Below are positions 1-11,154 of a DNA stretch of 64,000 nucleotides, in pieces. Each line of letters opens with the position of its first letter. The first letter of the stretch is position 1. The stretch lies in contig OY755039.1 of the NCBI GenBank assembly GCA_963576565.1, positions 30,146,602 through 30,210,601 on the forward strand, given 5' to 3'. The notes below the pieces were generated by a model. The model had not been told where the DNA came from. It was given only the letters and a program-made list of their open reading frames with translations, and did no database searches. The translations under genes and the position numbers were made by a program. Source of the DNA: Aspidapion aeneum. Lineage: Eukaryota; Arthropoda; Insecta; Coleoptera; Brentidae.

Positions 1-129
1 TTTTACCAAAATGTCAGGATGCTATTGATACTAAAAATACAACTCTGCTTAAAGACAATCAGCTCACTTTAGTTTACTCTTTCGCAAAAACAGCACCTAA
101 AAATAAAATTCTCGATACAGAAATTCAGC

Positions 130-771
130 CAGTCATAGTCTTCTTCTAAAAAAAACCCTCTAATGCAAATCGCCACAAATGAAATGCAGAGAAGTCCAGT
201 CCTTTAAAAAAAGCGCTTTACTGGTCAGAAGAAACAGGTAAAAGAAAACAAGAATCAAAAGATCAGAAGAACCAAAAGAAACCCAAAATGGACCCAACAG
301 TTGCCATAAGCGATGAATTTATGAAGTATCGAAAATGAATTCAACACGAAAATGAAAAAAAAGAAAACGATAAAATTGAAAGAATTCAAAAGAAAGGAAA
401 AAAAAGGAAGAGATTGCACAAAAAAAGTACAAAAAAAGCAGATGCAGTTCTGGAACCAGAGAATGAACAAGAAAATTCAATGATATATGCTACAAAAAGG
501 ATGAGATATTGAAAAGATATGAAATATTTTTCATTACGATGATGAGTATTTTCCCGGAATAGTACTTGAACAAAATAAAGATGATGTCCACATAAAATCT
601 ATGAGAGTAAGTGGAAAGTTTTGGAAATGGCCTCAAAATGATGATATCTTGGTATATCCATGTGAGGATGTTATTTTAAAAATACCTGCACCTACACAAA
701 CATCCAACAGAGGAATCTGCAGTGTTCCAGAAATGGATGATATTACCAAAAAAGGTCTTTATATGCTTTAG
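130..771 (+). pseudogene. Degenerate TE-associated ORF, C-terminal part
   Basis: The last open stretch, about 523-771, encodes a tail containing DEYFPGIV, SGKFWKWP and DILVYP and ends at TAG (769-771). Upstream a Lys/Glu-rich region (about 240-480) is readable only with stops and frame changes, as in a decayed gene. I recall this C-terminal pattern (a YFPGIV/WKWP module after a charged linker) from anonymous ORFs repeated in arthropod genomes. I cannot name the superfamily or function. No start codon is supported, and the 5' part lies left of the window. Confidence 0.45.
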
Positions 772-2442
772 AATAAAATTGTTCATAATTTTAAGTTTTG
801 TTAATGTTTTTTCTAAATGTTCATAGGTTTAAGTTTTTTTAATGTTCAGTTTTAAAAAAAAATTTCTTAATAATTCAGTAAACTAATATAATAAAATACA
901 AAGGTTAGTTATTAACAATAAAATGTGAAAGTTAAAATTTGATATTGTTTTAAAAAGAACGGAAAACAGTAATTTGTAACCAAACAAACAAGCGCTAAAC
1001 CCAAGGACGGAATAGGGGGTCCTGAAGGACGGAATTAGGGAAATCATTAAAAGGGCGGACGGATTAAAGGGATTTGAGGTTTTTTAGATGTGAGTATTTT
1101 ATATATTTTTTTCTTACCAAATCGGCCTATTTCTTCAAATTAAAAAAAAAATACAATAATTTAATTAGTTTTGTGTAAATGAAAACTTTTTGGAGGCGCG
1201 ACATATATTTTCTTCTTTATCTTTTTGTCACATTTTCTTATATGTGTTATCAGTGGCCGGAATGCGGTGCTTTTACGTTACTCCATTTTGTAACAAAGCA
1301 AATTGTCTTCATATAAGTAATTTTTGCTTCCAGAGAAAACGGTGCCTTAGATTAATTCAGTTCCATTTATAATAAAACAATTTCTTACATTAAAATAAAG
1401 AGGCAAGACATTTTTTGTGCTATATCAAGAAAATATTCTCTTGGTGAATAGCAAAGCACAAATTATTATCTAAGACAATTTTTTTTACCATGTAGATTAG
1501 TTTTTAATATACGGACATTTTTACGGGTTATCCTCCTTTTGGCATTGATGATTTTTAATGATCAGCGTTACCAACCTACAATCTTTTTAAAGAATTTCAG
1601 TGTTGCCAACCGAAATTGCTCAGCGATGGCCGACCTCCTTTAAGTGATTTCTTGGGCAAAGGACTGGCAATCCATTTTATTTTTAAGAAATCCGTGCCCT
1701 AAACTTAAACATTATGACGTCACACATGTAAGGGAAAAAGCAACTAATTAATCCTTCTTTGGACCTAATAACCTTGTTTTGTTTTAAAAGTCGGTTCTAA
1801 AGCCCCTACTATATTTTGCAATGTATGACATCTATGCTTCGATCGACGACCGACATCGCGATGAATAGGCTGCAGGCGAGGCGGTAGCCCCGCTTGCGCT
1901 TTCGTCCCGCGCCGCTCCATCGCTTCGTCATCCGGCCCCGGTGACGCTTCGCTTCGCTCCGAGACTCGAAGTGTAGTTTTATTCAGTTCGGCTGTTGGTC
2001 TAAAATATCCGCTTTTGGTGTTAGTAGTTGGAATTTGTTTTTATGATTGCATTGTGTTTATTTAGGTAAGAAAATATTCACTACTATTATACATACTTTT
2101 ATAATTCTATCGTTTATCTCTTATGTGATTCCAATCCAAACCTTACGTGACATGATATCATGATATTTACATAAATATCATATCACATGATATATCGGAT
2201 ATGGGTTGTTCTTGAAAAATGGTCACATTGTAAATTCTTGAGCACTGGAATTATTTTCACTGATTCATATGTAAGACGACGCCCTGAATCCAAATATAGT
2301 TTGCGTTTTCTTCTACCACCCACCATTTTTGAGGGAGCAGCCCTTTTACCTATTTTTATCATTTTTCGATAATAATTATAATATTATTGACATAAATTTC
2401 AATTTTTAAGTATAAAAAGAGTTATTTTAGTGTCAAACAATA
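772..2442. other. Noncoding, AT-rich, with a GC-rich island
   Basis: No supported gene. About 1842-1975 is markedly GC-rich and CpG-rich against AT-rich surroundings. It could be a TE 5' region or a promoter island; I cannot tell which. At 2151-2195 there is an imperfect palindrome built of ATGATAT/ATATCAT words. Confidence 0.5.
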
Positions 2443-2449
2443 ATAAATA

Positions 2450-2614
2450 CATGGGCGCACCCAGGGGGGGGGGCTTGGGAAACGCCCCCCCCCCCCCCAA
2501 GCGTTAGATTTTTTTACATATATTCCACATATTTCATAAAAAAACACAAAAAATAGCTTAAAATTCAACATCATGAGGCTATAGAGTCGTCGGGCTTCCC
2601 TGGGTGCGCCACTG
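2450..2614. mobile_element. hAT-like MITE, 165 bp, with 7-bp TSD
   Basis: The right end, read on the minus strand, starts CAGTGGCGCACCCAGGG. The left end is the same with two mismatches (CATGGGCGCACCCAGGG). ATAAATA flanks both sides (2443-2449 and 2615-2621). CAGTGG-type termini point to the hAT superfamily; hAT TSDs are usually 8 bp, and 7 are visible here. The interior has poly-G/poly-C runs and no coding capacity. It lies at the 3' edge of the antisense TE pseudogene. Confidence 0.75.
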
Positions 2615-2621
2615 ATAAATA

Positions 2622-3310
2622 AGAACTTTCGTACCTTCACTTGGTGCTTGCTTTCCTTTTATACCCTGAGGTACAACCCTCTCGTTTAAAAAATCAGCAG
2701 TACTCCGCCAACATGCTTGCATTTCACTTCCCTAAAAACCTCTTTTCCAACTTAGCGATGTCTTGATGAAACCGTTCCCCGTATTCATCCGAGACTGCTA
2801 ATAAATTTTCAGGAAAGAAGTCCAGATGCGAGTGCAGGAAGTGCACTTTAAGGGACATGTTACATCCCATGACCTTGTACGCTAAGAGCAATTCCTCGAC
2901 CTGAGCGACATAATCATCACTTTTATGGTTACCTAAAATGTTCTTACACACGTTTTGGAATACAAACGAAGCTCGTTTTTCTTTTTGATTCAGGTGTTCA
3001 ATAAACGTCGAATCTTGAAAAAGTTATCTAATCTGGGGCCCCACAAAAACACCTTCCTTGATTTTAGCCTCACTAAGACGAGAAAATTTAGTTTTCAAAT
3101 ATATGAATGCGTCGCCTGTTTTGTCCAGTGCTTTTAAAAACTGTTTGATCAATCCAAGTTTGATGTGCAAAGGCGGCAAGTAAATATTATCTTGCGGGAC
3201 TAATAAGGATCGTTAACGACATTTTTCTGACCGGGAGTAAATCTTTCTCGCAAAGACCAGTTCCGTACAATGTAATGTTTGTCCCGTGCTCAGCAGTCCC
3301 ATTCACAAAT
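2622..3310 (-). pseudogene. Decayed TE-type ORF (anonymous arthropod family)
   Basis: Minus-strand translation gives, in order, ARDKHYIVRNWSLRERFTPG, LPPLHIKLGLIKQFLKALD, SEAKIKEGVFVGPQIR, KNILGNHKSD, MSLKVHFLHSHLDFFPENL, GERFHQDI and NASMLAEYC. I recognise this order from anonymous, high-copy ORFs in arthropod genomes that are probably transposon-derived. The function is unknown. In-frame stops fall after GPQIR, at the expected Trp before NASML and again after EYC, with a small frameshift near 3010. The longest open piece is 2724-2951. The copy is dead, and the hAT MITE adjoins its 3' side. Confidence 0.6.
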
Positions 3311-3344
3311 AAAGCAACAATATTTTATTTTATTATAGTTTCTG

Positions 3345-3495
3345 CATGAGCGTATACAAGGGGCGAAAGCCCTCCCAAGAATCTAAAAATAGATTATGTT
3401 AAAACTATTTATTTTCCTACTTTTTAATATGTTAATAAATAAAAGTGGAAAAAATTTCCAAGCCCCTCCAAGGCGATTTTTTGTATACGCTAGTG
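3345..3495. mobile_element. TIR MITE, 151 bp, with 7-bp TSD
   Basis: Left terminus CATGAGCGTATACAA; right terminus on the opposite strand CACTAGCGTATACAA. GTTTCTG flanks both ends (3338-3344 and 3496-3502). No coding capacity. The TSD length and CA-type ends suggest a hAT-like non-autonomous element. Confidence 0.7.
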
Positions 3496-3502
3496 GTTTC
3501 TG

Positions 3503-4727
3503 TATGTATATTCTTTTATATACTAATATCTTGCTTTATACTTGGCTATAACGTTTATTACCTTTACCGTTAAGCTGGCAGCTAAAATTTTATAAAAATA
3601 ATTAGAAAATGCATATAAAACGGTAATATCGACAATGTCCATTTACCATTTATGCAAAACACCCCTCCCCCAAAACAAATGGCTTACCACCTTACTATAC
3701 ATATTAATGTTTGAGAACACTAAACTCTCCAGTCTCCTCTCAGAAATAATGATGTTAAGGCCAAAAAAAATCCTTTCCGTCCCTCCAAACTATCGAAAAG
3801 CAGTAAAAATAGGTAGGGGGGTCTCCCCGCAAAATGGGGGGTGATGGGGAAAAACGGAGTTCATATTTGGATTTAGGACGTCATTTTACATAAGAATCGG
3901 CAAGAATGGTGTCAGGGCCGATTTTCATGCCGACCAGTGTAATTGGATTGTATATTTAAAACCACTTATTCTTTTGAAAATAAGTGTATAGTTAGTGTAC
4001 CCAAAGGCTAACATTTTCCAGCAGCAATGAACTCTCCACAAAATGTCTCCATGGAAGTAAAACTGTTCACACTACATGTGTGACATGTCACGTGGTGTGA
4101 TCTGTAATTTTCAAGTTAATAGATTTAAGTAGTGCAAAAAAATATTTCGAGATAATAAAATTGGGGATTATTAAAGTGGACTAAAACTGAAAAATTTTAA
4201 TTTCTAAAAAATATTTGTTGATATCAGTATTTAGTCTTTGCTTTGGAAACAATGTCAAATTTAAATTCACAGACGAAAATTTTCGAGTGCGCATGCCTGC
4301 GTTTTGTCACGTATACACAGCTGCTGTATAGTGGATACCATATTTGTTGTTTATTTACATTTTGCAGTGTTTTCCATTTGTCGTGTAAAATTGTATTTTT
4401 TTCTGTGAAAAATGAAAATAATTCACATAAAACATGTGTGGCTTGTGGAAAAATGTCCGGGAGAAGAAGTGAGTGCATTCTATAGCTTAGTACCTGTATT
4501 ATTCTATTCTTTATGGTATCCACAATAAATCTACACAATTAATTTTAGAAAAACTACAATTTTAACGCAATTTGATAAATTTTTACCCGATCAACTAGTT
4601 TAAAAAAAACATAACCTTAAATTTTGGCAATTTTCAAATAATGTAGTGACGTAATCCACCATAACTGACGCATGCGCAGCTACCAAAATCCTATCTTAGT
4701 TCAGGCAAGATTCGGGAAAATCCACTT
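3503..4727. other. Noncoding stretch
   Basis: No supported gene. The open frame at 4243-4485 ends near a donor-like GTGAGT and contains CVACGK, but there is no homology I can defend. Confidence 0.5.
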
Positions 4728-7142
4728 TCAAGAAGCATTTTATATTACTTTTTGGCAAATGGGCAATTCCCCCTATTTTGACCCCGCTGAATCCGAATAT
4801 TCCTGTTGCCAACTCGAAATATTGACAGGGGCTGAGATATTCAAGATGGCGGCCAAAATGGCGGCGGAATTTTAAATTGCCGCTGTAACGCCCAAATTGT
4901 CACAGGTGTACATTCAAAATATATATTTGTATTAAAAAATATGAACATATTATTTTTGGCTGCAAAAACCTCCAAAAACCCCCCCAGACCCCCCAAAAAT
5001 CTGAAAGTTTGAGGTTTTTTTAAATTTTCTTAAAAACTAAGCTTCTAAGAGAAAAATGTATAATATACTTTATTGTACACAATAAAATTCCCTTTTCAAC
5101 ATGGTATAACTTAATAAAGTTAGACTAATAACAAGCTCTCCAGCGGCGTCCGTTAATTGAAGTAATTAAAAAAAGTTGAAAAAATACCTATGTTTTTTCC
5201 AAGATTTATTTAATTTTTAAAAAAACTAATATCTACAGAAAACCACGTATTACATTTTGGTATACTCAATAAAATTTCCCTCAAAATGACGAATAACATG
5301 ATTAAATCGGTTTTAGAAATAAAACTTCAGGGGCATCCGTATATTAAATTAATTTTGAAAAAACAGAAAATAAACCATTTTTGTTACAGGCTTTATCTAA
5401 TTTTCTCAAAAACTAAGCTTAACATGAAAAAACTTGTTCTACACTTTTTTGTAGACAGGGAAATTCCCTTTTTAAAAATGTAAAACTCGGTGGGGTTTGA
5501 CTTATAGCAAACTCTCCAGCGACGTCCGTCAATGGGGGTGATTTCAACAAATCATTAAAAAAAACATGTTTTTCATACTTTTTATTCAATTTTCTTAAAA
5601 ACCAAGCTCTTTATCAAAAAATGTGTTCTATACTTCGTCATAACCAATAAAATTTTCTTTCAAACGATGTATAACAAAGTGGAAGTTATTTTATATTTAC
5701 CGCCAGTGGTGTTCTCAATTTAAAGAAATTATTTAAGATCAATCCAAACTAATCAATTTTGTGTCTTATTAGCTTTTCGGTGGATAATAAAGAGCGGCGG
5801 ATAAAAGGTCGAAAGTACAAAAGGTCGAAAGTACAAAAGGTCGAAAATACAAAAGGTCGAAAGTACAAAAGGTCGAAAGTACAAAAGATCGGAAGTACAA
5901 AAGATCGAAAGTACGGCCGCGGGTCCACATCGACTGGACAGGTCAATTCGACTTGATACGGTAAATTTGTATTTTTAATATTTTGTTTTGTCGATTTTTT
6001 TCGACCTTTTGTACTTTCGACCTTTTATGGCTTCGGCGGCGGGCCCGATAATAAAATGTCCTTTTAGAAGTGTGTCACAAAATGTGACCCATAGTATAGA
6101 AAACTCTCCAGGGGCGTCCGTAAATTGCATAAGTATAAGGCAAAAATATATCAAACTCTTCCTAACAGGTTGACAGGTTGGTTGTTGATCCCAATGAGCA
6201 CCTAATTATGATTATGCCCCCCCCCCCCCAAATCGTTGCATAAGATTCACCACTTTATTTTTAGTTCCATATGCTTAAAAAAATAACCAAAAACACCTGT
6301 GTCAAAGTTACTACTGTTACTTTCTGCACAAAAATATAGCTTATGGGGGGCCATGGCCCCTATGCCCCCTCCCCTTATAAACACCGGTGTTTTTTTTGCT
6401 TTAAAGAACTTATTTAGATAAATCAAAATATCTTATCTAATCAAAAAACAGTTTATTTTAATTTGGAAACAATTTATTTTAGTAGGTATAAATTACGAAC
6501 CTTTTTGAAGTATTTATCATAACATTAACCTCACTTTGTAATATATCATTTAAAAGGAAATTGTCTTATCCTCAATAAAGAATAAAGGCACATTTTTTTC
6601 TGAAAATCTTAGAAAAGATATTTAAATATGCAAGAGAAACTGATTATTTCAGTTATTTTTGAAAATAAGCTTATATTAGTGCGCCCCTGAAGCCTTAAAT
6701 ATGGCAACAACCCGACATTTTAATAAAGTTTTTAAAAGACAATGTTATGTTTTACAATGAAGTATACTACATATTTTTTCCTAAAAAGTGTAGTTTTTGA
6801 GAAAATTTTGAAAAACCTATAATAAACATGTTTTTTCTAAATAATCCCAATTTACGTCCGCCACTGAAGAGCTACTTGCTTTTCCTAACCCTATTGACCA
6901 ATACATCGTTGGAAAGGGAATTTTATTCTCCACAAAGAACTGTTCTTTGCAATTTTCGATAAAAAGGTTAGTTTTCGAGAAAATTGCATAAAACTGAAAA
7001 AAAAACAGGTTTTTGGGGGTTTGGGGGGGATTTTCTCCGTCCCTGTCGATTTTTCGAGTTGGCAACAGAGATATTCAAATTCAGCGGGGTCAAATTAGGG
7101 GAAATGGTCTGTTGCCAAAAAGTAATATGATTTGCTTCTAGA
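4728..7142. mobile_element. Foldback element with subterminal tandem repeats (2.4 kb)
   Basis: The outer arms are inverted copies. The left arm reads ATATTACTTTTTGGCAA, then GACCCCGCTGAAT, then GTTGCCAACTCGAAA (about 4749-4822). The right arm (about 7055-7130) reads the reverse complement of these in reverse order. Inside lie tandem units of roughly 180-200 bp, four or five at about 5010-5720 and inverted ones at about 6450-7010, each with a variant of CTCCAGCGGCGTCCGT and of TTTTCTTAAAAACTAAGCT. The centre holds an inverted pair of GGTCGAAA minisatellites. No transposase is present. The architecture is that of a foldback or other non-autonomous element; the superfamily is unknown. Confidence 0.65.
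5793..5917 (+). repeat. 16-bp minisatellite (AAAGGTCGAAAGTACA), about 7 copies
   Basis: Seven head-to-tail copies of AAAGGTCGAAAGTACA, the last two with AAAGATC. Two inverted copies follow at about 5994-6030 (TCGACCTTTTGTACTTTCGA), so the centre of the foldback element can itself form a hairpin. The open frames here on both strands are artefacts of the repeat. The same motif builds the arms of the element at 32.8-34.5 kb. Confidence 0.85.
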
Positions 7143-7224
7143 CCGAAAACGGAAAGCCTTTTGAAATAATATGCTCTGACTATCTACCCGGAAAAGGAAC
7201 ATTAAGAATTAAATGGGGTCTATT

Positions 7225-7395
7225 TTTCTAGGGAACGCCTACCCTAAATACTTAAATATAAGACATAATGTTTAGTTTTGTGTAAAAAAAATCGACATTA
7301 ACACTACATTTTAAGCTTCCAAATAAAGAGTAAATAAAAAATACTCTGCCAATTTATGGGCACCTAAGCTCACACGATTAATGTATAATATACTT
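7225..7395. repeat. Dispersed repeat shared with 47.65-47.78 kb
   Basis: TAAGACATAATGTTTAGTTT and CGACATTAACACTAC are shared almost exactly with 47690-47770. The adjoining CTGCCAATTTATGGGCACC block is present in both places but inverted relative to the first block, so the copies are rearranged. A weaker copy of the second block is at about 38868-38900. Confidence 0.7.
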
Positions 7396-7574
7396 TTTAC
7401 CCATTTTGGTTCGCGAAAATAACCCGTTAACCGCCACCCGAGTCGCGTCCGATTGGATATTCCCCCCCCACTAGTGTAGCACCACTGAACAAAATAAATT
7501 ATAATGTATTTTTTTTAACTTTATGCACAGTTATATTTAATATAGTACCACACAAGTAATGTCTTAACCAGGGC

Positions 7575-7879
7575 TCTAATTTTTGAAATCTACTCCGACC
7601 TTTTTTTCGGCTTATGTTTGGTGGATTTTATTCATTTTTAAGTGGGACCATCTCGAGCCAAAACCCAACTCAGATACCAAATTTCTTTAAAATCCGGCAA
7701 TAAGTAGTTTTTGAGTTATGCGGATTGGTCGTTACAGACAGACATACAGATAGACAGACAGACGGCGCGACAAAGAAGTTTCAAAATCATCTGAAACGCA
7801 GCAAGATATATAAAATTTTTGAAATCGGAGCAACTTTTTTTTCTTTTTTTTTGACACCATCACCAAAGCTCACATTACT
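7575..7879 (-). repeat. Dispersed repeat (copy of 47.05-47.29 kb), split by an insertion
   Basis: Reverse-oriented copy of 47052-47290. Shared blocks include GTTGCTCCGATTTCAAAAAT, GGTTTTGGCTCGAGATGGTC and GTGGATTTT (as read on the appropriate strand). The copy breaks off at 7879 and resumes at 9614 with CACATTACTATG followed by GTATACGTGTGAGCT. The TIR element 7880-9613 lies between. Confidence 0.8.
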
Positions 7880-8221
7880 CACGGTCCTTAAATAAACCGG
7901 TTGTCTGGTAACCCGGTGTGATGACGGCCGTGACGTCAGAGCTACGTCACAGTTTTTCTAGCAATCAGCAGTCAAACGCTCTTTATAGGGTAATTTCGTC
8001 TTTTGCCAGGAAACTTTGTAAATTTTGGGTCTTGTCTTGTACGTAGTGTTTATACCTGTTCCGTGCTTGCTCGAAATGTATTATACCGTTTCCACCAATG
8101 CATGCCCACCCCGATTAAAAAAACGCACGTGATGGGCCATGGATTTGCACCGGTTTTAAATACAGCGTCACCTGATGCATTTTTTGAATCGGCATGTATT
8201 GGTGGAAACAGGGTATTTAAG

Positions 8222-8698
8222 ACTTACTAAAACAAATTTTAGAAAAAGATGGTTTAGTTTATATTGCAGGATTTTAGCACGAAAGCATCACAATGAGTTC
8301 CCTGAACTTGGTTGCTATACATATGAAAATGAACAAATCAACATGTATTCATATGCCATGCCATTTTGGGTGCAAAGCCTTTCTTTTGGAGGCTTAACTG
8401 AGCCTTCACCATCATGGAAAGAAGATGTTAACAAAATGGACAAATGGTTCATAAAATTGCATGGTGTCAATTTTAAATTTATTAAAACAAATATTGGGAA
8501 GCGATTCACTAAATTTATTTTTGAAAAAGTTTCTATTTTTAATATAAATTGGTAAATTTATTTGTATTAAGTATAAGAATCAAATTTATAAATACCAAAA
8601 AGCACAATGAATCCACAATGAAACGAAAGCTTGATGATACAGGGACTGATGAGAGTCGAAAAACAGTAAAAAAGTTAAAGAAAATTATTTTGTAACTA
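8222..8698 (+). pseudogene. Transposase C-terminal remnant
   Basis: Part of the 1.73-kb TIR element. Translation gives KDGLVYIAGF, then after a one-base frameshift LARKHHNEFPELG, then SLSFGGLTEPSPSWKEDV and MDKWFIKLHG, with a stop at about 8555. A short Lys-rich frame (MKRKLDDTG...) runs from about 8620 to 8698. The order IAG(F/Y)-ARK followed by GGLT-PS and an (F/I)HG segment resembles the C-terminal halves of P/THAP9-like or related insect transposases (recalled family pattern, not verified). The N-terminal catalytic region is missing, so the copy is non-autonomous. Confidence 0.5.
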
Positions 8699-8779
8699 TT
8701 CTATAATTAGATAGGTTTAGTTTTTTGTGACTTGCAATATGATTTAAAAACAAAACTGATGAGGACCATTCTTAAATTA

Positions 8780-9064
8780 TATACTGGGTGTTCCAAGTTA
8801 AAAGTCCACCGTGTTCCAAGTTAAAAGTCCACCGTGTTCCAAGTTAAAAGTCCACCATATTGCTAACTTTGTTATTATTAAAAATAGAAAAAAATTTAAA
8901 TTGGCAAACTGGTAGAATTTTTTTAAATTATATTTTTGTTTTTTGAAAAAACTCGAAAACTCAATGTTCGATTTTTTTATTTGAGCATCTTAAAGAGCAT
9001 CAAAAATTCTACTAGTTTGCCAATTTAAACTTTTTTCTATCACTCAACTTGGAACACCCTATAT
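8780..9064. mobile_element. MITE with GGGTGTTCCAAGTT termini, nested
   Basis: Left end TATACTGGGTGTTCCAAGTT; right end AACTTGGAACACCCTATATA, its inverse. GTGTTCCAAGTTAAAAGTCC is tandemly triplicated at the left (8788-8864). Inner inverted segments (AAATTGGCAAACTGGTAGAA against TTCTACTAGTTTGCCAATTT) make it foldback-like. A TA TSD is likely but cannot be separated from the palindromic TATA ends. It is nested inside the TIR element 7880-9613. Confidence 0.7.
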
Positions 9065-9744
9065 AATGCTCAAGTAGGAGGGAAGGAATATTAGCGTTAC
9101 AGTCAATGTATTTTTATTATAATTTTTCTTGAAATGCGTTAAGAAGGGGGGATCAAAACCCTTGTGTTTCATTGTAATGTAATTTATGAATGTTCCCTTA
9201 CTGCCATTGACTTAAAGTCATTTCAATTTCCTTTCTTTTAATATTTTGGATAAAATTTCTCAAAAAAAAACTCATTTTAAATACCTCCTATCCACAAAAA
9301 AAATATTGCAGTATTCGGCGAAAAAAGTTAAATTAATATGAACAAGAGTGTTGAATTAACTTAGGAAAAGTATTAATGATCGTGTCCTGAATCTGATATT
9401 TATAAAACTGTTGGAATTTTTATCATAAATTTTTAAATTATTTGATTTTTTAATAAATTTTGGTATTTTTACGGCATCTATCTTTATTTCTCTCATATTA
9501 TAACGTATAGGTCTCTCTTTATTGATCGTGGAGCAGGCATATTGCCGCGTCATAGGCTGCCGAGTTCTTATTGGCTGGGAGTTACCAGACAACCGGTTTA
9601 GTTACGGACCGTGCACATTACTATGTTATAGTATACGTGTGAGCTAAAAATGTAAGAACTAAGTAGGTACGCAATATATTAATAACTTGCAAACCGTAAA
9701 AACATTAAAATAAGGATTAAAAATATTTTGTTATTTTCTTTAAA

Positions 9745-10445
9745 CTTAATGCGATCTCTCATTGTTTGAGACAAGTTTCTCAATATCGGGTTGAATTTTT
9801 TGAAAGTTGTATGTACATATCTGCTTCAGGATTTAGTTTATTTCTTAAGTCGGTTTTTGTAAGAGCAAACTTTGAAAACCCGACTTTACAACGGTAAGTT
9901 GAAAGAAAAGGCTACAATTATTTAACAGCAAAATTAGCTAATTCTGGATATTCACTTCTAAGCTGGACCCAAAACTCCAACAAAGTAGCCAAATTAAAAG
10001 TTTAAGGTTTCCATCGGCTGCAACATCAATTAGCTGCTCAGTTTGTTTTACATTGATGAGCTTTTTCGACTAAGACTGAGAACGGATTGCGAATGCAATC
10101 AAGATCCTCTTCTTGCCTTGGAAAATATTCTTTAATTGAAACTTGCAGGTTTTGAAGATGGTTGGTTACCTCAGAAGTGATTTCTGCTGGTAATGGACTC
10201 TTTGACTCGGACACAAAATCATGCAGTGTTGGAAAGCACTCAGTCACTCCTCTATTTAGACAAGATAGCCTGGATTTTGTCATGTAGTGAGATTACTGAA
10301 TCAGAAGTTCCCTAAAGTTTAATTCATGAAAGCTTAAAAAGATATCGGCAAGATATGCCAAACATTGTAGCCACTTGACATCAGTTATTCTTGATGACAA
10401 TTGAAATGAAGTCATTCAGAAATACTATCATTGACCATCACCTCA
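9745..10445 (-). pseudogene. hAT transposase remnant (ZBED5/FAM200-like)
   Basis: Minus-strand translation gives VKWLQCLAYLADIFLSFHEL, then CFPTLHDFVSESKSPLP, NHLQNLQVSIKEYFP and CIRNPFSV. After a gap with stops it gives a degenerate hAT dimerisation tail (VGFSKFALTKTDLRNKLNPE). This is the order seen in the C-terminal half of hAT transposases of the ZBED5/FAM200 type. The main open piece is 10038-10283; several stops interrupt the rest. The N-terminal BED and catalytic regions are missing, so this is an internally deleted dead copy. Confidence 0.7.
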
Positions 10446-10559
10446 TTTCGCAGAGTAAGCAGGTGATTGTCCCAATTCCCAAACTTACTTTACTCTACTA
10501 AGAATATTTATTTTAGATTCATTTTTGGGTGACACCACAAATATTTTTTTATTTTATTA

Positions 10560-10630
10560 ACTTCTTGCGGAACCCAATTACCGCTTCGCAAAACCCTGGG
10601 GTTCCGCGGAAATCAGTTTGAGAATCGCTG
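10560..10630 (-). mobile_element. 5' terminus of the hAT element
   Basis: Read on the minus strand this starts CAGCGATTCTCAAACTGATT and continues GGAACCCCAGGGTTTTGCG, the classic CAG(N)GGTTCTCAAACT type of hAT terminus. It lies upstream of the antisense hAT transposase remnant. I could not find the matching opposite end or the 8-bp TSD. Confidence 0.6.
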
Positions 10631-10892
10631 GTCTAAGGTATTTGCAAATAATGAACCTAATAATTGAGTGTTATAATATTTTTTTAAAAAAACTTAAAAT
10701 ATTTACCAAATATCTTTAAAAAGAAAAAAGTTGTAGTGGAAGTGGGGAGGGGTCATCCGTAGGCCCGGTACGTAGGTCAAAGTAGGTCCTTTTTGCCATG
10801 CCTTAAGTCTGTCCCCCAACCCACTCTCTGCATTTCCATTGGATACCCAGGTAGCTCATTGGGCCTTCCTGTTCTTTTAACAAAGAACAGTA

Positions 10893-11144
10893 TACTGCCG
10901 TCCTAAGCGTAACCCCCGTATTTGAATTTTATATGAAATGGAGTAAATCGCGTTTGAATGTTTGAAAATACATAGTGCCTTATGGCAAAAAGAAAATTTT
11001 AAGTGACTTTTTAAATACTTTTTGTAGTTTTACGATTTGTTACATTAGTATAAGCAATAGAGTATATTATTATAATTTGTCTTAACCAACAATCGCATTT
11101 TTGGATTTTTTTCAAATACGGGGGTTATGCTTAGGACGGCAGCA
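10893..11144. mobile_element. TIR MITE with CTGCCGTCCTAAGCGTAACC ends
   Basis: Left CTGCCGTCCTAAGCGTAACC followed by CCCGTATTTGAA (from 10895). Right TTCAAATACGGGGG then TTATGCTTAGGACGGCAG (to 11142). The arms are about 32 bp with two or three mismatches. The interior is AT-rich and noncoding. The flanks are TATA and CATA, so the TSD is unclear. Confidence 0.75.
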
Positions 11145-11154
11145 TATCGGCCCA

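Larger units (their letters stand above)
7880..9613. mobile_element. TIR DNA transposon, 1734 bp, 9-bp TSD CACATTACT
   Basis: The termini match as inverted repeats: left CACGGTCCTTAAATAAACC then GGTTGTCTGGTAAC; right (minus strand) CACGGTCCGTAACTAAACC then the same GGTTGTCTGGTAAC. CACATTACT occurs immediately outside both ends (7871-7879 and 9614-9622). Removing the element and one TSD restores continuity with the repeat at 47.05 kb. A 9-bp TSD fits Mutator-like elements better than P (8 bp), but the superfamily is unresolved. It contains a decayed transposase tail and a nested MITE. Confidence 0.8.

Noticed and set aside
4243..4485. Possible first exon with CVACGKMSGRRSE before GTGAGT
   Set aside because: Only one Cys pair and no further THAP or zinc-finger signature; the antisense strand is equally open.
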